Below are positions 11,359 through 22,783 of a stretch of 64,000 nucleotides of DNA, piece after piece; the first letter of the stretch is position 1, and each line of letters begins with the position of its first letter. The notes under the pieces were generated by a model that was given only the letters and a program-made list of their open reading frames with translations, ran no database searches and was not told where the DNA came from. Position numbers and translations under genes: made by a program. Source of the DNA: Lepiota brunneoincarnata (Eukaryota > Basidiomycota > Agaricomycetes > Agaricales > Agaricaceae). The DNA is taken from assembly GCA_023014365.1 (NCBI GenBank), contig JAEBUN010000059.1, positions 62,001 through 126,000 on the forward strand, read 5' to 3'.

Positions 11359-12289
11359 GTTCCAGAATGAGTTATGCATATGGTCTCAGAATGTAAATTG
11401 TAATTACATTTTGTTGGACAATTATCTCAAGTTGTATAAAAATGACTTTGATGTTCTTTTCGTGCAAGAACCTCCTTGGTGAAACCTCTGTAAGGCTCCT
11501 TCCACCATTAGTAGGGATGGTGAGGGTGTTATAGGCACTCCACTCCACCTGGAGTGGACTTGCATTTGGAATCCTCAGCCAGGCAATTTGTCCCCGCGGG
11601 TGCTGGCTTATGTCCACTCGAGGCTGAAGTTGCTGTGATCGTCCCTCCACAGGGATCTGGTTGATTATCACAACATTATGGTTGTGTCCATGTGGCAAGG
11701 GGGGCACACCTATAATCTCATGAATGTCTATTTGGACGATTGTTACACTGCCATTCTGGCCCTTTGGGGGCTGGTGGACTCCCTGCCTGCCATGACCTAC
11801 ATGGCTGGCGACTTCAATTGCCACTCGGAGCGGTGGGATCCTAATTGGGTCTCGCATCCAGGGATCGCCCAATCCCTCTTGGAGGTTGGGATGGATCTGG
11901 GGCTTGACTTGGCGCTTCCAGTGGTTCTGGGCCCAACTCACTTCCCACATGATTCAAATCTTTTTCCATCGGTGATCGATCTCGTCTTCCTTCTGATGGC
12001 CTACAATCCAGATCTCAGGCCCTTGATTGATCTTAAGAAGCGTGGCCCTTTGGACCACGCTCCTCTAACTCTGGTTCTCCCAGTCACTCGTTTTATGACT
12101 GGTGTGATCCATTGAGTTCTGAAGCCCAATAGTGATGAGGAGTCAAAATTTGTGGTGCAGATATGTGAGGGGCTGGCCGCTCTGCAGCTACCCTTGGACA
12201 CTCCTGTGGAGGTGGAGTCTGCAGCTCAGGCTGTGGCTCACATCATCTCCCAGGCCTGGGATGCCTTCTCTGAGGAGGTGTTCATTGTG
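11351..12289 (+). pseudogene. LINE-A1 ORF2, part 1: AP endonuclease domain
   Basis: This is the N-terminal APE-type endonuclease that nicks target DNA for target-primed reverse transcription. Motifs: SQNVNCNYILLD at the start, VQEPPW, AGDFNCHSERWDP and LDHAPLTLVL (the usual SDH region). TGA codons at about 11480, 11636 and 12113 break the frame. It ends at the insertion point of the truncated LINE-A at 12290 and resumes at 13841. Confidence 0.8.
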
Positions 12290-13374
12290 CTCTTATGGAG
12301 GTACAGAATGTGCTTCTGCAGCTTACTGAGCCATTCAATCCATTCACAGACAAGAACAGGCCAGGTCTCTAGCTTTTGGACTGCTTCTCGGAGTGGATCA
12401 AATTCATGCTGTACACCGTTGATCTGGAGGGGGATTCGAAACAATGGCATCTTGATGGATTGCACACCTCCATCCAGAGGGCACAGTCCAACCCTTCGTC
12501 TGCTTGCATAGCGGCTGGTGCCCACCAGCTACCATGTGGGAGGCTGCAGGCTGTTTTGGCAGCTTGCGTGTTTGCAGGTGGACGTCTGGTCAGATAGGCC
12601 AGGCAGGCTGTGGGGAGGGTTCTGCTCACTGACGCAGAGCTCCATTCCATTTGGCTGGGAGTAGGCATGGTCTTGGATCGTGCTGAAACCGACCACATCT
12701 TTATCTACACCAGCTCTGCAGGCTCCGCCCACAGAGCCATTGATCCTTCTGTGCATGCTGGCCAAGCTCATTCCCTGGAGGTGTGTCAGTCTCTGGATCG
12801 CTGGTTGTCTGCCAAGGCCCAGTAGACCATCACTTTCTGGCAGGTGCCTTCGGGCTCTGTTGCAGAGCTTCACTCTGACACTGTTGCAATGGCGAAGGAG
12901 CTTCACATATTGTTGGGTGTTTGCCCGGCGACTACCATTGACTCCCTCTGTGCTGAGGTCATGAGGGGGTGCATCGACAAGTGGGTGAATATGTTTTGCT
13001 CGCCCTTGTACTGGGGTAGGAATTTCCTCCCCCTATTGGACTCCCTTGGGAGGCCTCTCCAACCCTCATACCTCTCTGGAGGTACTTGGCTCTGAGAAAT
13101 TGGCCCCCGGATGTCTGTTGCTGGTACAGTGTGGGCAGTCTGCACTATACTCGGTCACGCCCCTATAGGGGAGTACCGTGCTAGATTCCATCCCCAGGAG
13201 GATCACTCCTGTCCTTGTGGGTTGCGGCTGGAAACCTGCACTCACATTCTCACCTCCTGTCTGGAGTACATGCAATGTGGCGGCTTACCCCGCGACCTCG
13301 ATGCCCTTCTGGGCTTTCTGGAATGCAATCCTTCCACATTTGTGTTCCTATCCCAGCCCCAAGGGGTGGGATGA
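12290..13374 (+). pseudogene. ORF2 C-terminus (RNase H-like and zinc motif) of the truncated LINE-A
   Basis: The reading starts at ...LMEVQNVLLQLTEPF-like sequence and runs through an RNase H-like region (VLLTDAELHSIWLGVG, then IFIYTSSAGS) to a C-terminal zinc motif HPQEDHSCPCGLRLETCTH..., ending at TGA 13372. A 1-nt shift near 12370 and in-frame stops at 12596, 12823 and 13093 break it. In RNase H the TSS replaces the usual TDS, and the first catalytic Asp is not evident. Confidence 0.75.
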
Positions 13375-13460
13375 CTGGGGAGGGCCTTCAGGTTATTCCC
13401 CCCTCATGGGCTTTGGCCTTGAGAAGCTGACAGTTATTCACCCCCTGCCCTCTGGGCGGA

Positions 13461-13593
13461 GTGTAGCAATTTATGGAGAATTGACTCCTAACGCCCCTAG
13501 GGGCGGAGACCCAAAGCTCTTAGAGCCTTTGCCTGCGGGGTGTAGGGATTTATGGAGAACTGACTCCTAACCCCCTTTGGGGGGGGGACCTGT
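13461..13593 (+). promoter_or_regulatory. LINE-A 3' UTR repeated stem-loop unit
   Basis: Two related units, each of the form (G)TGTAG..ATTTATGGAGAA.TGACTCCTAA followed by a C-run/G-run hairpin. In the first the hairpin core is the perfect 14-bp palindrome CGCCCCTAGGGGCG (13492-13505); in the second a C5 run faces a G8-9 run. The same unit recurs in every LINE-A 3' UTR seen and once per LINE-B 3' UTR. A shared RNA structure recognised by the LINE reverse transcriptase is a reasonable inference. Confidence 0.55.
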
Positions 13594-13840
13594 TGGCCCT
13601 ATCCACCCCTCATCTGTCGCACCCCGGTTTTCGTTGGGGTAGCAAGCTCTTCACCCACACGCACTTCTTTATGGAGTGTAGCCTTTCGAGTCAGTGGGAC
13701 TCTCTTCCCTACCTTCATTGGTAGTTATACCATGTATTAGTTGCTTTGTACGTAGCTAGTGCACGTGGACTGCGTTCGAGCACCGCGTTATAAATTGTTG
13801 ATTTAAAAAAAAAAAAAAAAAAGAGGAGGTGTTCATTGTG

Positions 13841-15809
13841 GGGCGCTCTAATCCTTGGTGGAATGACAAGTGCACTGTGGCCATTCAGGTGTACCAGGTG
13901 GCTCCTTCAGGGGATGCGTGGTTCGAGTTCCAGCAAGTCGTTAAGACCGTCAAATGCAAATTCTTTGATGAGAAAATTAAGGAAATTGCTTCTGCAAACA
14001 AGTGCCCCTGGGACCTCATGGCCTGGGTTAAACAGTGCAAACTCCCTGCTTGTGATGTGATCCAGCACAATGGTGTGCTGTGTCATGATATGGACTCCCT
14101 TTGGGATGCCCTCCATGGGACCTACAATGCGGCCTCTGGCCGCGTTGTGGATCCCTCTGTGTTGGACACTCTCCCTGTGCAGGCAGAGAGGGCGTGGTAC
14201 CCATTCTCGACCTTGGAACTTGAGGACACACTGTGTTCTTGCACGAAGGGGTCTGCCCCTGGGCCCAACCATGTTCCGTGGTCGTACCTGAAGGATATCG
14301 TGGTGGACCAAGCATCCTGCCGCATGTTCATTGATCTTGCCAATGCCTGCCTGACAGCAGGGCATTGGCTGGATTATTTCAAGGAGTCTAACTCGGTGGT
14401 CATACCTAAGCCAGGAAAGCCTTCATACTCTACGCCCAAGGCCTTTTGGCCAATTGTGCTGCTAAATACATTGGGCAAGCTTGTGGAGAAGATGATCTCC
14501 AACCGCCTTCAGTTTGACTGTGTCAAATGGGGGGTGTTTCATCCCAACCAGGTTGGCAGTATCTGCCAGAAGTCCACTGAGGACACTGGGTTGATCCTCA
14601 CCCATCTCATTCATGCAGGGTAGGCCCGGGGGCTTTGGATGAGCATTGTCGCTTTTGACATTGCTCAGTTCTTTCCTTCGCTGAATCATGATATGATTCT
14701 TGTGGTGCTGTCATGGTTGGGGTTTGCGCCAGAGTTGGTGCGATTCTTTGGCTCCTACCTGGTTGGAAGGTCTACCACCTATTTGTGGAATTCCTTCTGG
14801 TCGGACCCCAGACAGGTGGATGTGGGCATGGGGCAGGGCTCTGCTCTGTTGCCAGTCCTGTCTGCCTTGTATCTCACCCCCCTGGTGTATCTTTACTACC
14901 AGAGGACCCCTGGCCTTGGGGTCGACATGCTCTCATATGTTGATGATGGGACCCTTATAGTCCAGACCAAAACCTGGGAGGACAACGTTTCTGCCCTGCA
15001 GGTGGCCTATCGCTGCATGCATGGGCTTTTTGACTCTTTGGGCCTCATGCTTGAGCATGCCAAGTCTGAGGTCTTTCACTTCTCTCACAATCTGAGGGAT
15101 GCCAACCTGCTCATTGACTTGGGCTTCCATCCATACACGGGGGACACCCCTTTGAGACCTAAGCCATTTTGGTGATACTTGGGTTTCTATTTCGATTGTG
15201 CTCTCACTTTTTGCGAGCATGTATGCTACTATTCTACCAAGGCGTTCTCCACAGTTGGAGCAATGGGGATGCTTGGTAATTCAACCCAGGGGCTACATCC
15301 TGATCAGAAGCACCTCCTTTACTGGTCCTGCATGGTTCCTATTGCCACATATGGGTTCCGTATGTGGTATCACGAGGGTTTCCATAACAAGGGAATCCTC
15401 AGGATGTTCAACTCCATGCAGTGGCGTGCTGCTAATTGGATCATCAGTGCTTTTCGCACATCCCCCTCGGGGGGGGCAGAGGCCCTTGTGGGCCTTCTGC
15501 CCTTCCAGTTACATCTCAAGAAGTTGGCTTCCCGAACAATATTCCAGGTTGCCACGCTTGTGGTAAATCACCCACTTTGGCCCTTGCTGGGCCACGAGTT
15601 CAGGGGGAGCTCCCTGGCACACCCTTGTTCTATTTTGTCTCTCACCCTGGTGCTTTGGCCCAAGGTGAAGAGTGCCCTTATGGAGGTACAGAATGTACTT
15701 CTGCAGCTTACTGAGCCATTCAGCCTGTTTACAGACAAGAACAGGCCAGGTCTCCAACTTTTGGACCGCTTCTCAGAGTGGATCAAATTCATGCTCTACA
15801 CCGTTGATC
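13841..15809 (+). pseudogene. LINE-A1 ORF2, part 2: reverse transcriptase
   Basis: Continues directly from the endonuclease part once the truncated LINE-A is ignored (EEVFIVG joins RSNPWWNDKC). RT motifs: SVVIPKPGKPSY, FDIAQFFPSLNH (motif A), GQGSALLPVLSALYL and YVDDGT (about 14935-14952), with both active-site aspartates retained. In-frame stops occur at 14621 (TAG) and 15173 (TGA). It is cut at 15809 by LINE-B0 and resumes at 18402. Confidence 0.85.
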
Positions 15810-18401
15810 TTTTTTTTTTTTTTTTTTTTAAATCTCCAATTTATTATGTGGGCCGCATAGGGAGGCCGTGTGCAGCAATGTACTACAGTACAAATGACCG
15901 AGCCATACACTACAGGGTATCTGTACATACAACATGTGACCGTGGATGCGGGCATGTGTTTCCCTATGCCCAGGACAAAGCCACCCCAAATGAACGGAGG
16001 CGGGAAGATGACTGCCGCCCAGTGCCTGGCGCAGGAACCAAACCAGAGCGAGGTCCCCCCCCTTATCAGGGGTTAGGGGTCAATTCCCACATAAATCCCT
16101 ACACGCCACCTGAAGGTGGTAGGGGAATAACCAACACCCCAGCCCAGGCCCAACTGGATGCCAGGCAGAGCCACTAGCCAATACCCCCCAGAGGGGGCCC
16201 GGCCCTCTCAGCAAACACAAATGCAGTTGGCGACGCTTCAAGGAAAGCAATGAGGGCCTTGACCATAGCCAGGACCCCCGCCATGGAGTGCCTGGGGCAA
16301 CTCCAGAACACGTGCTCACAAGTTTCCTCCCAAAACCCGCAGCGACAGGAATAGTCTTCCTGTGGGAAAAAGCACCTCCAATAGTTCTCTATCAGCATGT
16401 GGTTGGGAATAGCATGTGTCATCCGGGCCATTACTGACACTGAGTGAGCGTGCAAGATCCAGGCCCCACTGTGGAGATACGTGGGCCGCAGGGGACAGTC
16501 ATTGTCCCTGGCAAGCTGGAGGAAACCATGCCCACAATAGTCAGGATCCTGGAACAAATTGATCCAGCAGTCCTGGCAAGAATGTACTTCCTCCTTACAG
16601 AGGTAGTCGAGTGAGGCCCGGGGATGAGCCCCTACCCCAACAGGAGGCAATGACCGAGCAAAGTCATGCACCTGAGTATGGAAAGGCCACTTTGCACGCA
16701 AAGGGACCTCCCAGAAGTGGACTGAGTGGGCCGGACTCCTGGCAAACCACCCAGCAAGAAGGCAGCAGACCACCAAGGAGTGACCCTGGGCAGAGTGCAC
16801 TGACAGGTCCACCACCCGCCTGGCCAAGGCCATCAAGTTGGTGAACAGGACCAGACCAGCTGCGCCCTCAACAGTAACTGCCTTGGACACCACCAGCCGG
16901 ATGGTGAAAAGCTTGGCCTCAGGAGCTGTAACCTTCCCCCCTGGAAGCTGGACTGCATGGACACAGTCCAGCCCCTGGAAAACCTGGGTGGCTGAAACCA
17001 CCTGGTGGACCTGGTGGGGTGGCAGACTCGCATCCGTCGCTGCCACCAGAACCCCCGGATCAGCCTGTGCCCAGGCAAGCACCCGGTTGAGAGCCGCAAT
17101 GTGGGCCGTAAGGGCATCCTCCACCCCCCGGTTGTATGAGTGGAAGTGGACCCTTCCCAGGTACACATCCAAGAGATGGCGCTCTGGCCAAGCCTCCGGC
17201 GCAACAGTGTCAAAAGACCCGGATAGGGCGGCAAGACACTGATTAGCATTGATAACAGGCCCCTTCACCTTGATCAACTTGTGGGGAGGGAGCCTGGCTA
17301 TGGACCAGACATGAGACCAGAGATCACCGCTGTAGCCCCAGCCAAGGAGGGCACAAACGGGGTGGCCCGGAGCAAGCATGGCGTACCGCAACTCAGCATG
17401 ATCATAAAGCTTCCAGAGATGAAGATGAATAGGGATCAGGCCTGCAATGGCCCCGACCCCCCCATCGGGTAACATCTTAAAGGCACCAGTGATCCAGAGT
17501 GCAGCCCAATGCTGCATCCAGCAAAGGTGGTCCAAAGCGCCCTTACACCTGGCGCCCCAGTAGTACTACAAGTGAAAGCTGTACATGGCAATAGGCACCA
17601 CACATGACCGATACAGGAGGCACTTCTGGTCTGGCAGAAGCCCCCGGATGGAATTACCAAGCATTCCCATGGCCTTGACCATGGAAATAGCCTTGGTAGA
17701 ATAGAACCAAACATGCTCCTTAAACGTAAGAGCATGATCAAAATAGAAACCCAAGTACCTCCAATAGGTCCTGGGCCAAAGAGGAGTAGTGCCAGTGAAC
17801 GGGGGAAACCCCAAGTCCACCAGGGGATTCTCACCAGAACAATCCCATGAGAAATGGAAGAGCTTGGACTTGTTATGCTCCACGACAAGTGCAAACCGAG
17901 TAAAGGTGTCATGGACCACCTCGTAAGATCTGCGGAGCAGGACGCAGTTAGCGTCCAGGTTCCAGGCCTGTGCCACAATGGTACCATCGTCAACGTAAGA
18001 CAGGAGCGAGAGGCCCAGCTGAGGGAGCCCCTGCTCGATGATATACATGGCCGGAGCCAGGTAGAGGCCAGACAGGACGGGTGAGAGGGCAGACCCCTGG
18101 CTCACCCCCACCTCTGCCCCAAATGGTTCAGACAGGAAGGAATTCCAAGCATAGCTGGTAAACCCTCCCATGAGATATGAAGCGAAAAACCTGCCAACAC
18201 AAGGGGAGAACCCCTGCTGGGCAAGAATTGTGAGAAGCATCCCATGGTTCAGGGATGGGAAGAACTGTGCAATATTGAAGGTGAGAACACTCCTCTTCAA
18301 CCCGTGGGCCCACCTGGCATGGACTGAGTGCACAAGGTAGGCACCAGCATTGTCAGTGGACTGCTGGATCACACTGCCAAACTGGTTTGGATGGAACATG
18401 C
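15810..18401 (-). mobile_element. LINE-B0: 5'-truncated LINE-B in LINE-A1, reverse strand
   Basis: A poly(T) (15810-15829) on the + strand marks the 3' end of a reverse-strand LINE. The flanks CTCTACACCGTTGATC (15794-15809) and CTCTATACTGTTGATC (18402-18417) form a 16-bp TSD with two C-to-T changes. The body is LINE-B RT to 3' UTR. Confidence 0.92.
16174..18399 (-). pseudogene. LINE-B0 ORF2: RT, RNase H-like domain and zinc motif, one stop
   Basis: The longest nearly open LINE-B ORF2 segment. The frame is open from 18399 to 16174 except for one TAG (17566-17568), where related copies have Trp. RT motifs: FNIAQFFPSLNHG, SQGSALSPVLSGLYL, LSYVDDGT with intact YVDD. RNase H-like: VAATDASLPP (first Asp), KVTAPEAKLF (Glu), LFTNLMALARR, where the third acidic position is Asn. 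The C-terminal zinc motif is FFPQEDYSCRCGFWEETCEH. It is 5' truncated at FHPNQFGSV. Confidence 0.85.
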
Positions 18402-19367
18402 CTCTATACTGTTGATCTGGAGGGGGATTTGAAGCAACGGCATCTTGATGGACTGCATGCCTCTAGCTGGAGGGTGCAGGCTGACTCGTTGTCTGCTTGC
18501 ATAGCGGCTGGTGCCCATTGGCTGCCATGTGGGAGGCTGCAGGCCATCTCAGTGGCTTGCGTGTTTGCAGGTGGGCGCTTGGTCAGACAGGCCAGGCAGG
18601 CCACAGGGAGGGTTCTGCTCCCTGATGTGGAGCTCCACTCCATCTGGTTAGGAGTAGGCATGGTCATGGATCGTGCTGAAACCGACCACATCTTTATCTA
18701 CACCAGCTCCACGGGCTCTGCCCGCAGAGCTGTTGATCCTTCTGTGCATGCCAGCTAGGCTCATTCCCTGGAGGTGTGCCGGTCTCTGGATTGCTGGTTG
18801 TCTGCCAAGGCCCAGTGGACCATCACTTTCTGGCAGGTGCCTTCGGGTTCTGTTGCAGAGCTTCACTCTAATGCTGTTGTGATGGCGAAGGAGCTTTGCA
18901 TCTCACTGGGCATTTGCCCAGCAACTACAATCAACTCCCTCCGTGCCGAGGTCATGAGGGGGTGCATCGACAAGTGGGTGAACATGTTTCGCTCACCCTT
19001 GTATAGGGGCAGGAATTTCCTCCCCCTACTGGACTCCCTCGGGAAGCCTTTACAACCCTTGTACCTCTCCAGAGGTACCTGGCTCTGAGAAATTGGTCCT
19101 TGGATGTCTGTTGCTGGCACAGCATGGGCAGCCTGCACTATACTCAGTCATGCCCCTATAGGGGAGTACCGTACTAGGTTCCACCCCCAGGAGGATCACT
19201 CCTGTCCTTGTGGGTTGTGGCTTGAAACCTGTACTCACATTCTCACTTCCTGTCTGAAGTACATGCGACATGGTGGCTTGCCCCACAACCTCGATGCCCT
19301 TCTGGGCTTTCTGAAATGCAATCCCTCCGCATTTGCGTTCCTATCCCAGCCCCAAGGGGTGGGATAA
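18402..19367 (+). pseudogene. LINE-A1 ORF2, part 3: RNase H-like domain and zinc motif
   Basis: Resumes after LINE-B0 (YTVDLEGDLKQRHLDGLH...). RNase H-like IFIYTSSTGS lacks the usual Asp. A TAG at 18757 and a TGA at 19086-19088 interrupt; the latter falls at the same codon as in other LINE-A copies. After it the zinc motif HPQEDHSCPCGLWLETCTH is intact and the frame ends at TGA 19365. A 3' UTR with the repeated stem-loop and poly(A) follow. Confidence 0.8.
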
Positions 19368-19879
19368 CTGGGGAGGGCCTTTGGGTTGTTCCCCCCTTGT
19401 GGGCTTTGGCCTTGAGGAGTTGGTGGTTATTCACCCCCTGCCCTTGGGTGGGGTGTAGCGATTTATGGAGAATTGACTCCTAACGCCTGATAGGGCAGAG
19501 ACCCAAAGCTCTTAGAGCCTTAGTCTGCAGGGTGTAGGGATTTACGGAGAACTGACTCCTAATCCCTTGGGGGGAGGACCTGTTGGCCCTATCCACCCCT
19601 TGTCTGTTGCACCCTGGTCTTCGTCAGGGTAGCGAGCTCTTCACTCATGTGCACTTCTTTACGAAGTGTAGCCTTTCAAGTCAGCGGGACTCTCTTCCCT
19701 ACCTTCATTGGTAGTTATACCATGTATTAGTTGCCTTGTACATAGCTAGTGCATGCGGACTGTGTTTGAGCACCACATTATAAATTGTTGATTTTTAAAA
19801 AAAAAAAAAAAAAAAGAAGTACTACTGGAGGGATCCAACAGCAGGGGTGTGCAGAACAAGGGATAAAGTGTCAAGGTGG

Positions 19880-20464
19880 GTGTGGCTGTGCACGTTGCTG
19901 GTGGTAGTACCAGATCAAGAAGCGATAACACTCTGTCCCTCAGCTCCCCTAGAAGCCCCACCGCTGCCCCCACTAGCTTGTCTGGCATCACCACAAGCAT
20001 CCATGCTGCCTCCCCACCGTGCGGGATAGCCGTAGACCTGGTGGAGATGCCAAGGCAGGCTCACCCTGTCTCCCGCCTCTCCAACTTCTCTAACAACTTG
20101 CAGTCATCCTCCAAATGGCCACGACATAATTCTAGCGAAGGGAGTCACCCCCTCTTTGCCCCCTCACAAGTCTCCCCCCTCAGGTTGGACTTTGAGGTGG
20201 ACATGTCTGCCCCAAGTCAGGTGATGAACATGCAGGCCATAGGGGAGTCATTGGAGAATGCAGCCCAGTATCTCTCGGAGCATATTGAGGAGCTACTTAC
20301 TGGCCTGTCATGGGAGCAAGTGTGGATTGCCTATGACCAGCTTCTCAAGGCCACTGGTCACAGTGGGTTCCTTGACTACCCCCTGGATGGCCATGCAGAT
20401 GAGGAGACACTGTGGGCCTCCATTATCAATGGCATGCACCCCTTCAGGGAGGGCATACACCAAC
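19880..20464 (+). pseudogene. LINE-A2 ORF1, N-terminal part
   Basis: An open frame reads ...SLSSPRSPTAAPTSLSG..., then VSRLSNFSNN, MNMQAIGESLENAAQYL and SWEQVWIAYDQLLKATG, up to the LINE-B1 insertion at ...MHPFREGI. The same N-terminal region occurs on the reverse strand in LINE-A4 (59651-59997 and 61299-61400), confirming it as LINE-A ORF1. The exact start codon is uncertain. Confidence 0.65.
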
Positions 20465-20662
20465 ATCCCTTCTTGGAAGTCAACCACCACCAACTTGCTT
20501 GCACAGCCACAAGCCTTCCCCTCCATTGTTCTATACAACAAGCTCTAGTGGTCTGATTCTTGATCTTAACTTCCTATGTGCATGCCTCCTAGGTCTACTC
20601 ACTCTACTCAGGGAGTGGGGGCTCCTCCGCCGGCGGATCCTTCGTCACTGGACCCCCTTGCT

Positions 20663-22783
20663 ATGGCTATCTCCCACACTCAGGACACCCCCCCTGGCTC
20701 CTCTTGACCCAGCTACAGCTCTGCATCGCAGGCTGCTGCCCCTGCTCCAGCTGCTGAGGCCCCCAAGAGTTCTTGCAAGTCCATCATTTACCTGGATGAT
20801 GCCCTGGTGACCCCTTGTCCCAAGCGCACCTGCATGCCCAAGCCCTCTGCCTCCCTCAGGCAGGAGCTCAACCTTGAATTGGTCTCCAGTTCCACCAGGA
20901 TGGCAGTTGACACGCCTGGCCCCAAGCCATCCCCTGACCCTGCCTTTGCTGTGGATGAGGAGGAGGGTCCCGACTTCATCCCCACCTTTCTCACCCTTTC
21001 CCACAGTCTTGCGGATGTAGAGGGTGAGACTGGGATCATGGCGGACATGCTCAATATGGTGGCCCTTTGACTGGAGAGAGCCAAGAGGGCCAGGCTTTCT
21101 GAAGGCAGCAGTGTGAAGGTCACCTGCTCCCTGGCCAAGCTCTTCCATGAGGTAGAGGAGCATGACTGGGACAATATCCCCTTTACAGAGGGTGAGTGCA
21201 CCCATAGGCTCCATGAGTGGGCCTCTGAGGTGTATGGTCCATCCAGGCCAGGCACCCCCACCCCTGCGCAAGGGAGGGGCAAACAGCCAGACTTTGCTAG
21301 TGCGGCTGCCCCTGCTGGGGTGGCTGGCAGCATGCACACCCCCTCTCCTAGGGCCTCTGTGGCTCCTATGGAGGTGGATGGCACTCTGTGGGCCAGTGGC
21401 TCTCACTGCCCCCCCATGGAGGGTAACCTCCCCCTGCCTCCCCCCCTGGCAGAGGATTTGGGGCATTTTTCTGTGGGGTATGCATGTCCTGCACCTACCC
21501 AGCAATTCTTCAGGAACCTGGCCCATACGGGGTTGGGCAATCCTGTCCCAGTGGCTTGCAACCCCAGTGTGGGGCAGCAACCATCTCGCATCAGGGCAGC
21601 TTGCACCACTCTTGTCCCTCCACTGTCAGCAGTGGACAGGGCTCGGTTGGCTGCTAGGCTGCCCCCTGGCCCCCCTCCTCCACGCATCAACTTGGCTACC
21701 AAGCCTCATTCCCCACCCCACTTGTATGCGGCTGCAGCTGTCTCTTCCCTGTCGGGTCTGGTTGACCTGGTGCATGCTCTCCCAGGGCTGCCTTCTCACA
21801 AGGTAGTCTTGTTTCACAAGCAGGTGGCAGCTGCTCAGCAGCCACCCAAGGCCCCCAAGCCTTGGATGACTATGTCAGGACCTTCGCATAAGCAGGTCAT
21901 GCTCACCCTCGCAGGAGGCAGCCTCCTGGTTAGTCTGGGTCCTGTCGTCTGTGCAGAGATTCATCAGGTGGTAGCAGCTGCCCTGGCTTCTGTGGGCTCC
22001 CTCGTGCACATCAAGCAGGTCCAGCAGATGAACACCCATGTAGCTTACTACACCACCACCATGCCCAGTGAACTGGACATTAGCACTATCAGGAATGCAG
22101 TCCACACATGGTGGCCTCAGGCCATTGTGGACGCAAACCTTCCTTGCTTGAAGAGCTACCTTAAGCTCCTCAATACACCTATGTTCCAAGGCGGTCAGCC
22201 CTAGCTCACTCCCAATAGGGTTGTCAAGGCCATGCAGTGTTTTGTATGGTCTGAGTATTTTGTGCTGACCACCAGGCTGTGCATTGTCAAGAACTCACGG
22301 GCCGCCAACATGGCCACCATGTTCTTTGAGATCTGGGACTCCCAATAGGGCTCCAATGTGAAGACCATTTCTTGGCGGGTTATCACTATCAATGGCACCC
22401 TGTGCAGGATTATCCCTGCCAAGGCCAACCCCAGTATCCCCCTCTGCCAGCACTGCTGGAAGTGGGGGCACCCTTCTCTAGCCTGCTGATGCAAGGCTAT
22501 CCGCTGCTCTTACTGTGGTGGCCTGCATTCCCTGACTAACCATTGGGCATTTGCTGCATGCTGCAAGGGCCAGCCCAACCATAGGCTGCCCATTGCACCC
22601 ACCCCCACTGACCATCCCTGCCCTCACACCCCTGTGTGTGTGAACTGTGGCTGCGCTTATGCTGCATCGGCTTTGGCCTGCCTGTTCTGGGCTCACTGCT
22701 TTGATCAGGAGTGGATTGAGCGCCAGTACGATTCACTGGTAAGGGTTTGTTCCCCACTATGTCAACCTTGCTTACCCCAATGA
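20663..22783 (+). pseudogene. LINE-B1 ORF1 (zinc-knuckle protein)
   Basis: One frame from ATG 20663 to TGA 22781, broken only by in-frame stops: TGA 20705, TGA 21068, TAG 22202, TAG about 22346 and TGA about 22487. No frameshift was needed. The N-terminal half is Pro/Ala/Ser-rich; a conserved block reads YYTTTMPSELDISTIRNAV; the C-terminus has zinc knuckles CQHCWKWGHPSLAC, CSYCGGLHSLTNH and CVNCGCAYAASALAC. The stop overlaps the ORF2 start as ATGA. Confidence 0.8.

Larger units (their letters stand above)
12290..13822 (+). mobile_element. Truncated LINE-A copy inserted in LINE-A1
   Basis: A 5'-truncated LINE-A (RNase H-like domain to poly(A) at 13805-13822) flanked by an exact 18-bp duplication, GAGGAGGTGTTCATTGTG, at 12272-12289 and 13823-13840. 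Long TSD, poly(A) and 5' truncation are the marks of target-primed reverse transcription. Confidence 0.93.
9604..19815 (+). mobile_element. LINE-A1: Tad1-like non-LTR retrotransposon, 5' truncated, nested insertions
   Basis: A two-ORF LINE on the + strand beginning inside ORF1 (homology to other copies starts about 9604) and ending with a poly(A) at 19797-19815 after TTATAAATTGTTGATTTTT. It is broken by a Gypsy-2 solo LTR (9969-10629), a truncated LINE-A (12290-13822) and reverse-strand LINE-B0 (15810-18401). Without these the element reads ORF1, endonuclease, RT, RNase H-like domain, zinc motif and 3' UTR. The clade assignment rests on the domain order; fungal LINEs with a C-terminal RNase H are typically Tad1. 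I could not identify its own TSD. Confidence 0.85.

Noticed and set aside
12290..13822. Deletion in LINE-A1 ORF2 between endonuclease and RNase H
   Set aside because: The missing RT resumes at 13841 after an exact 18-bp repeat of the flank, so this is an insertion of a truncated LINE, not a deletion.
20645..21580. A 311-codon reverse-strand frame over LINE-B1 ORF1
   Set aside because: The + strand frame carries ORF1 features shared with other LINE-B copies and its zinc knuckles follow downstream; the reverse frame has none.
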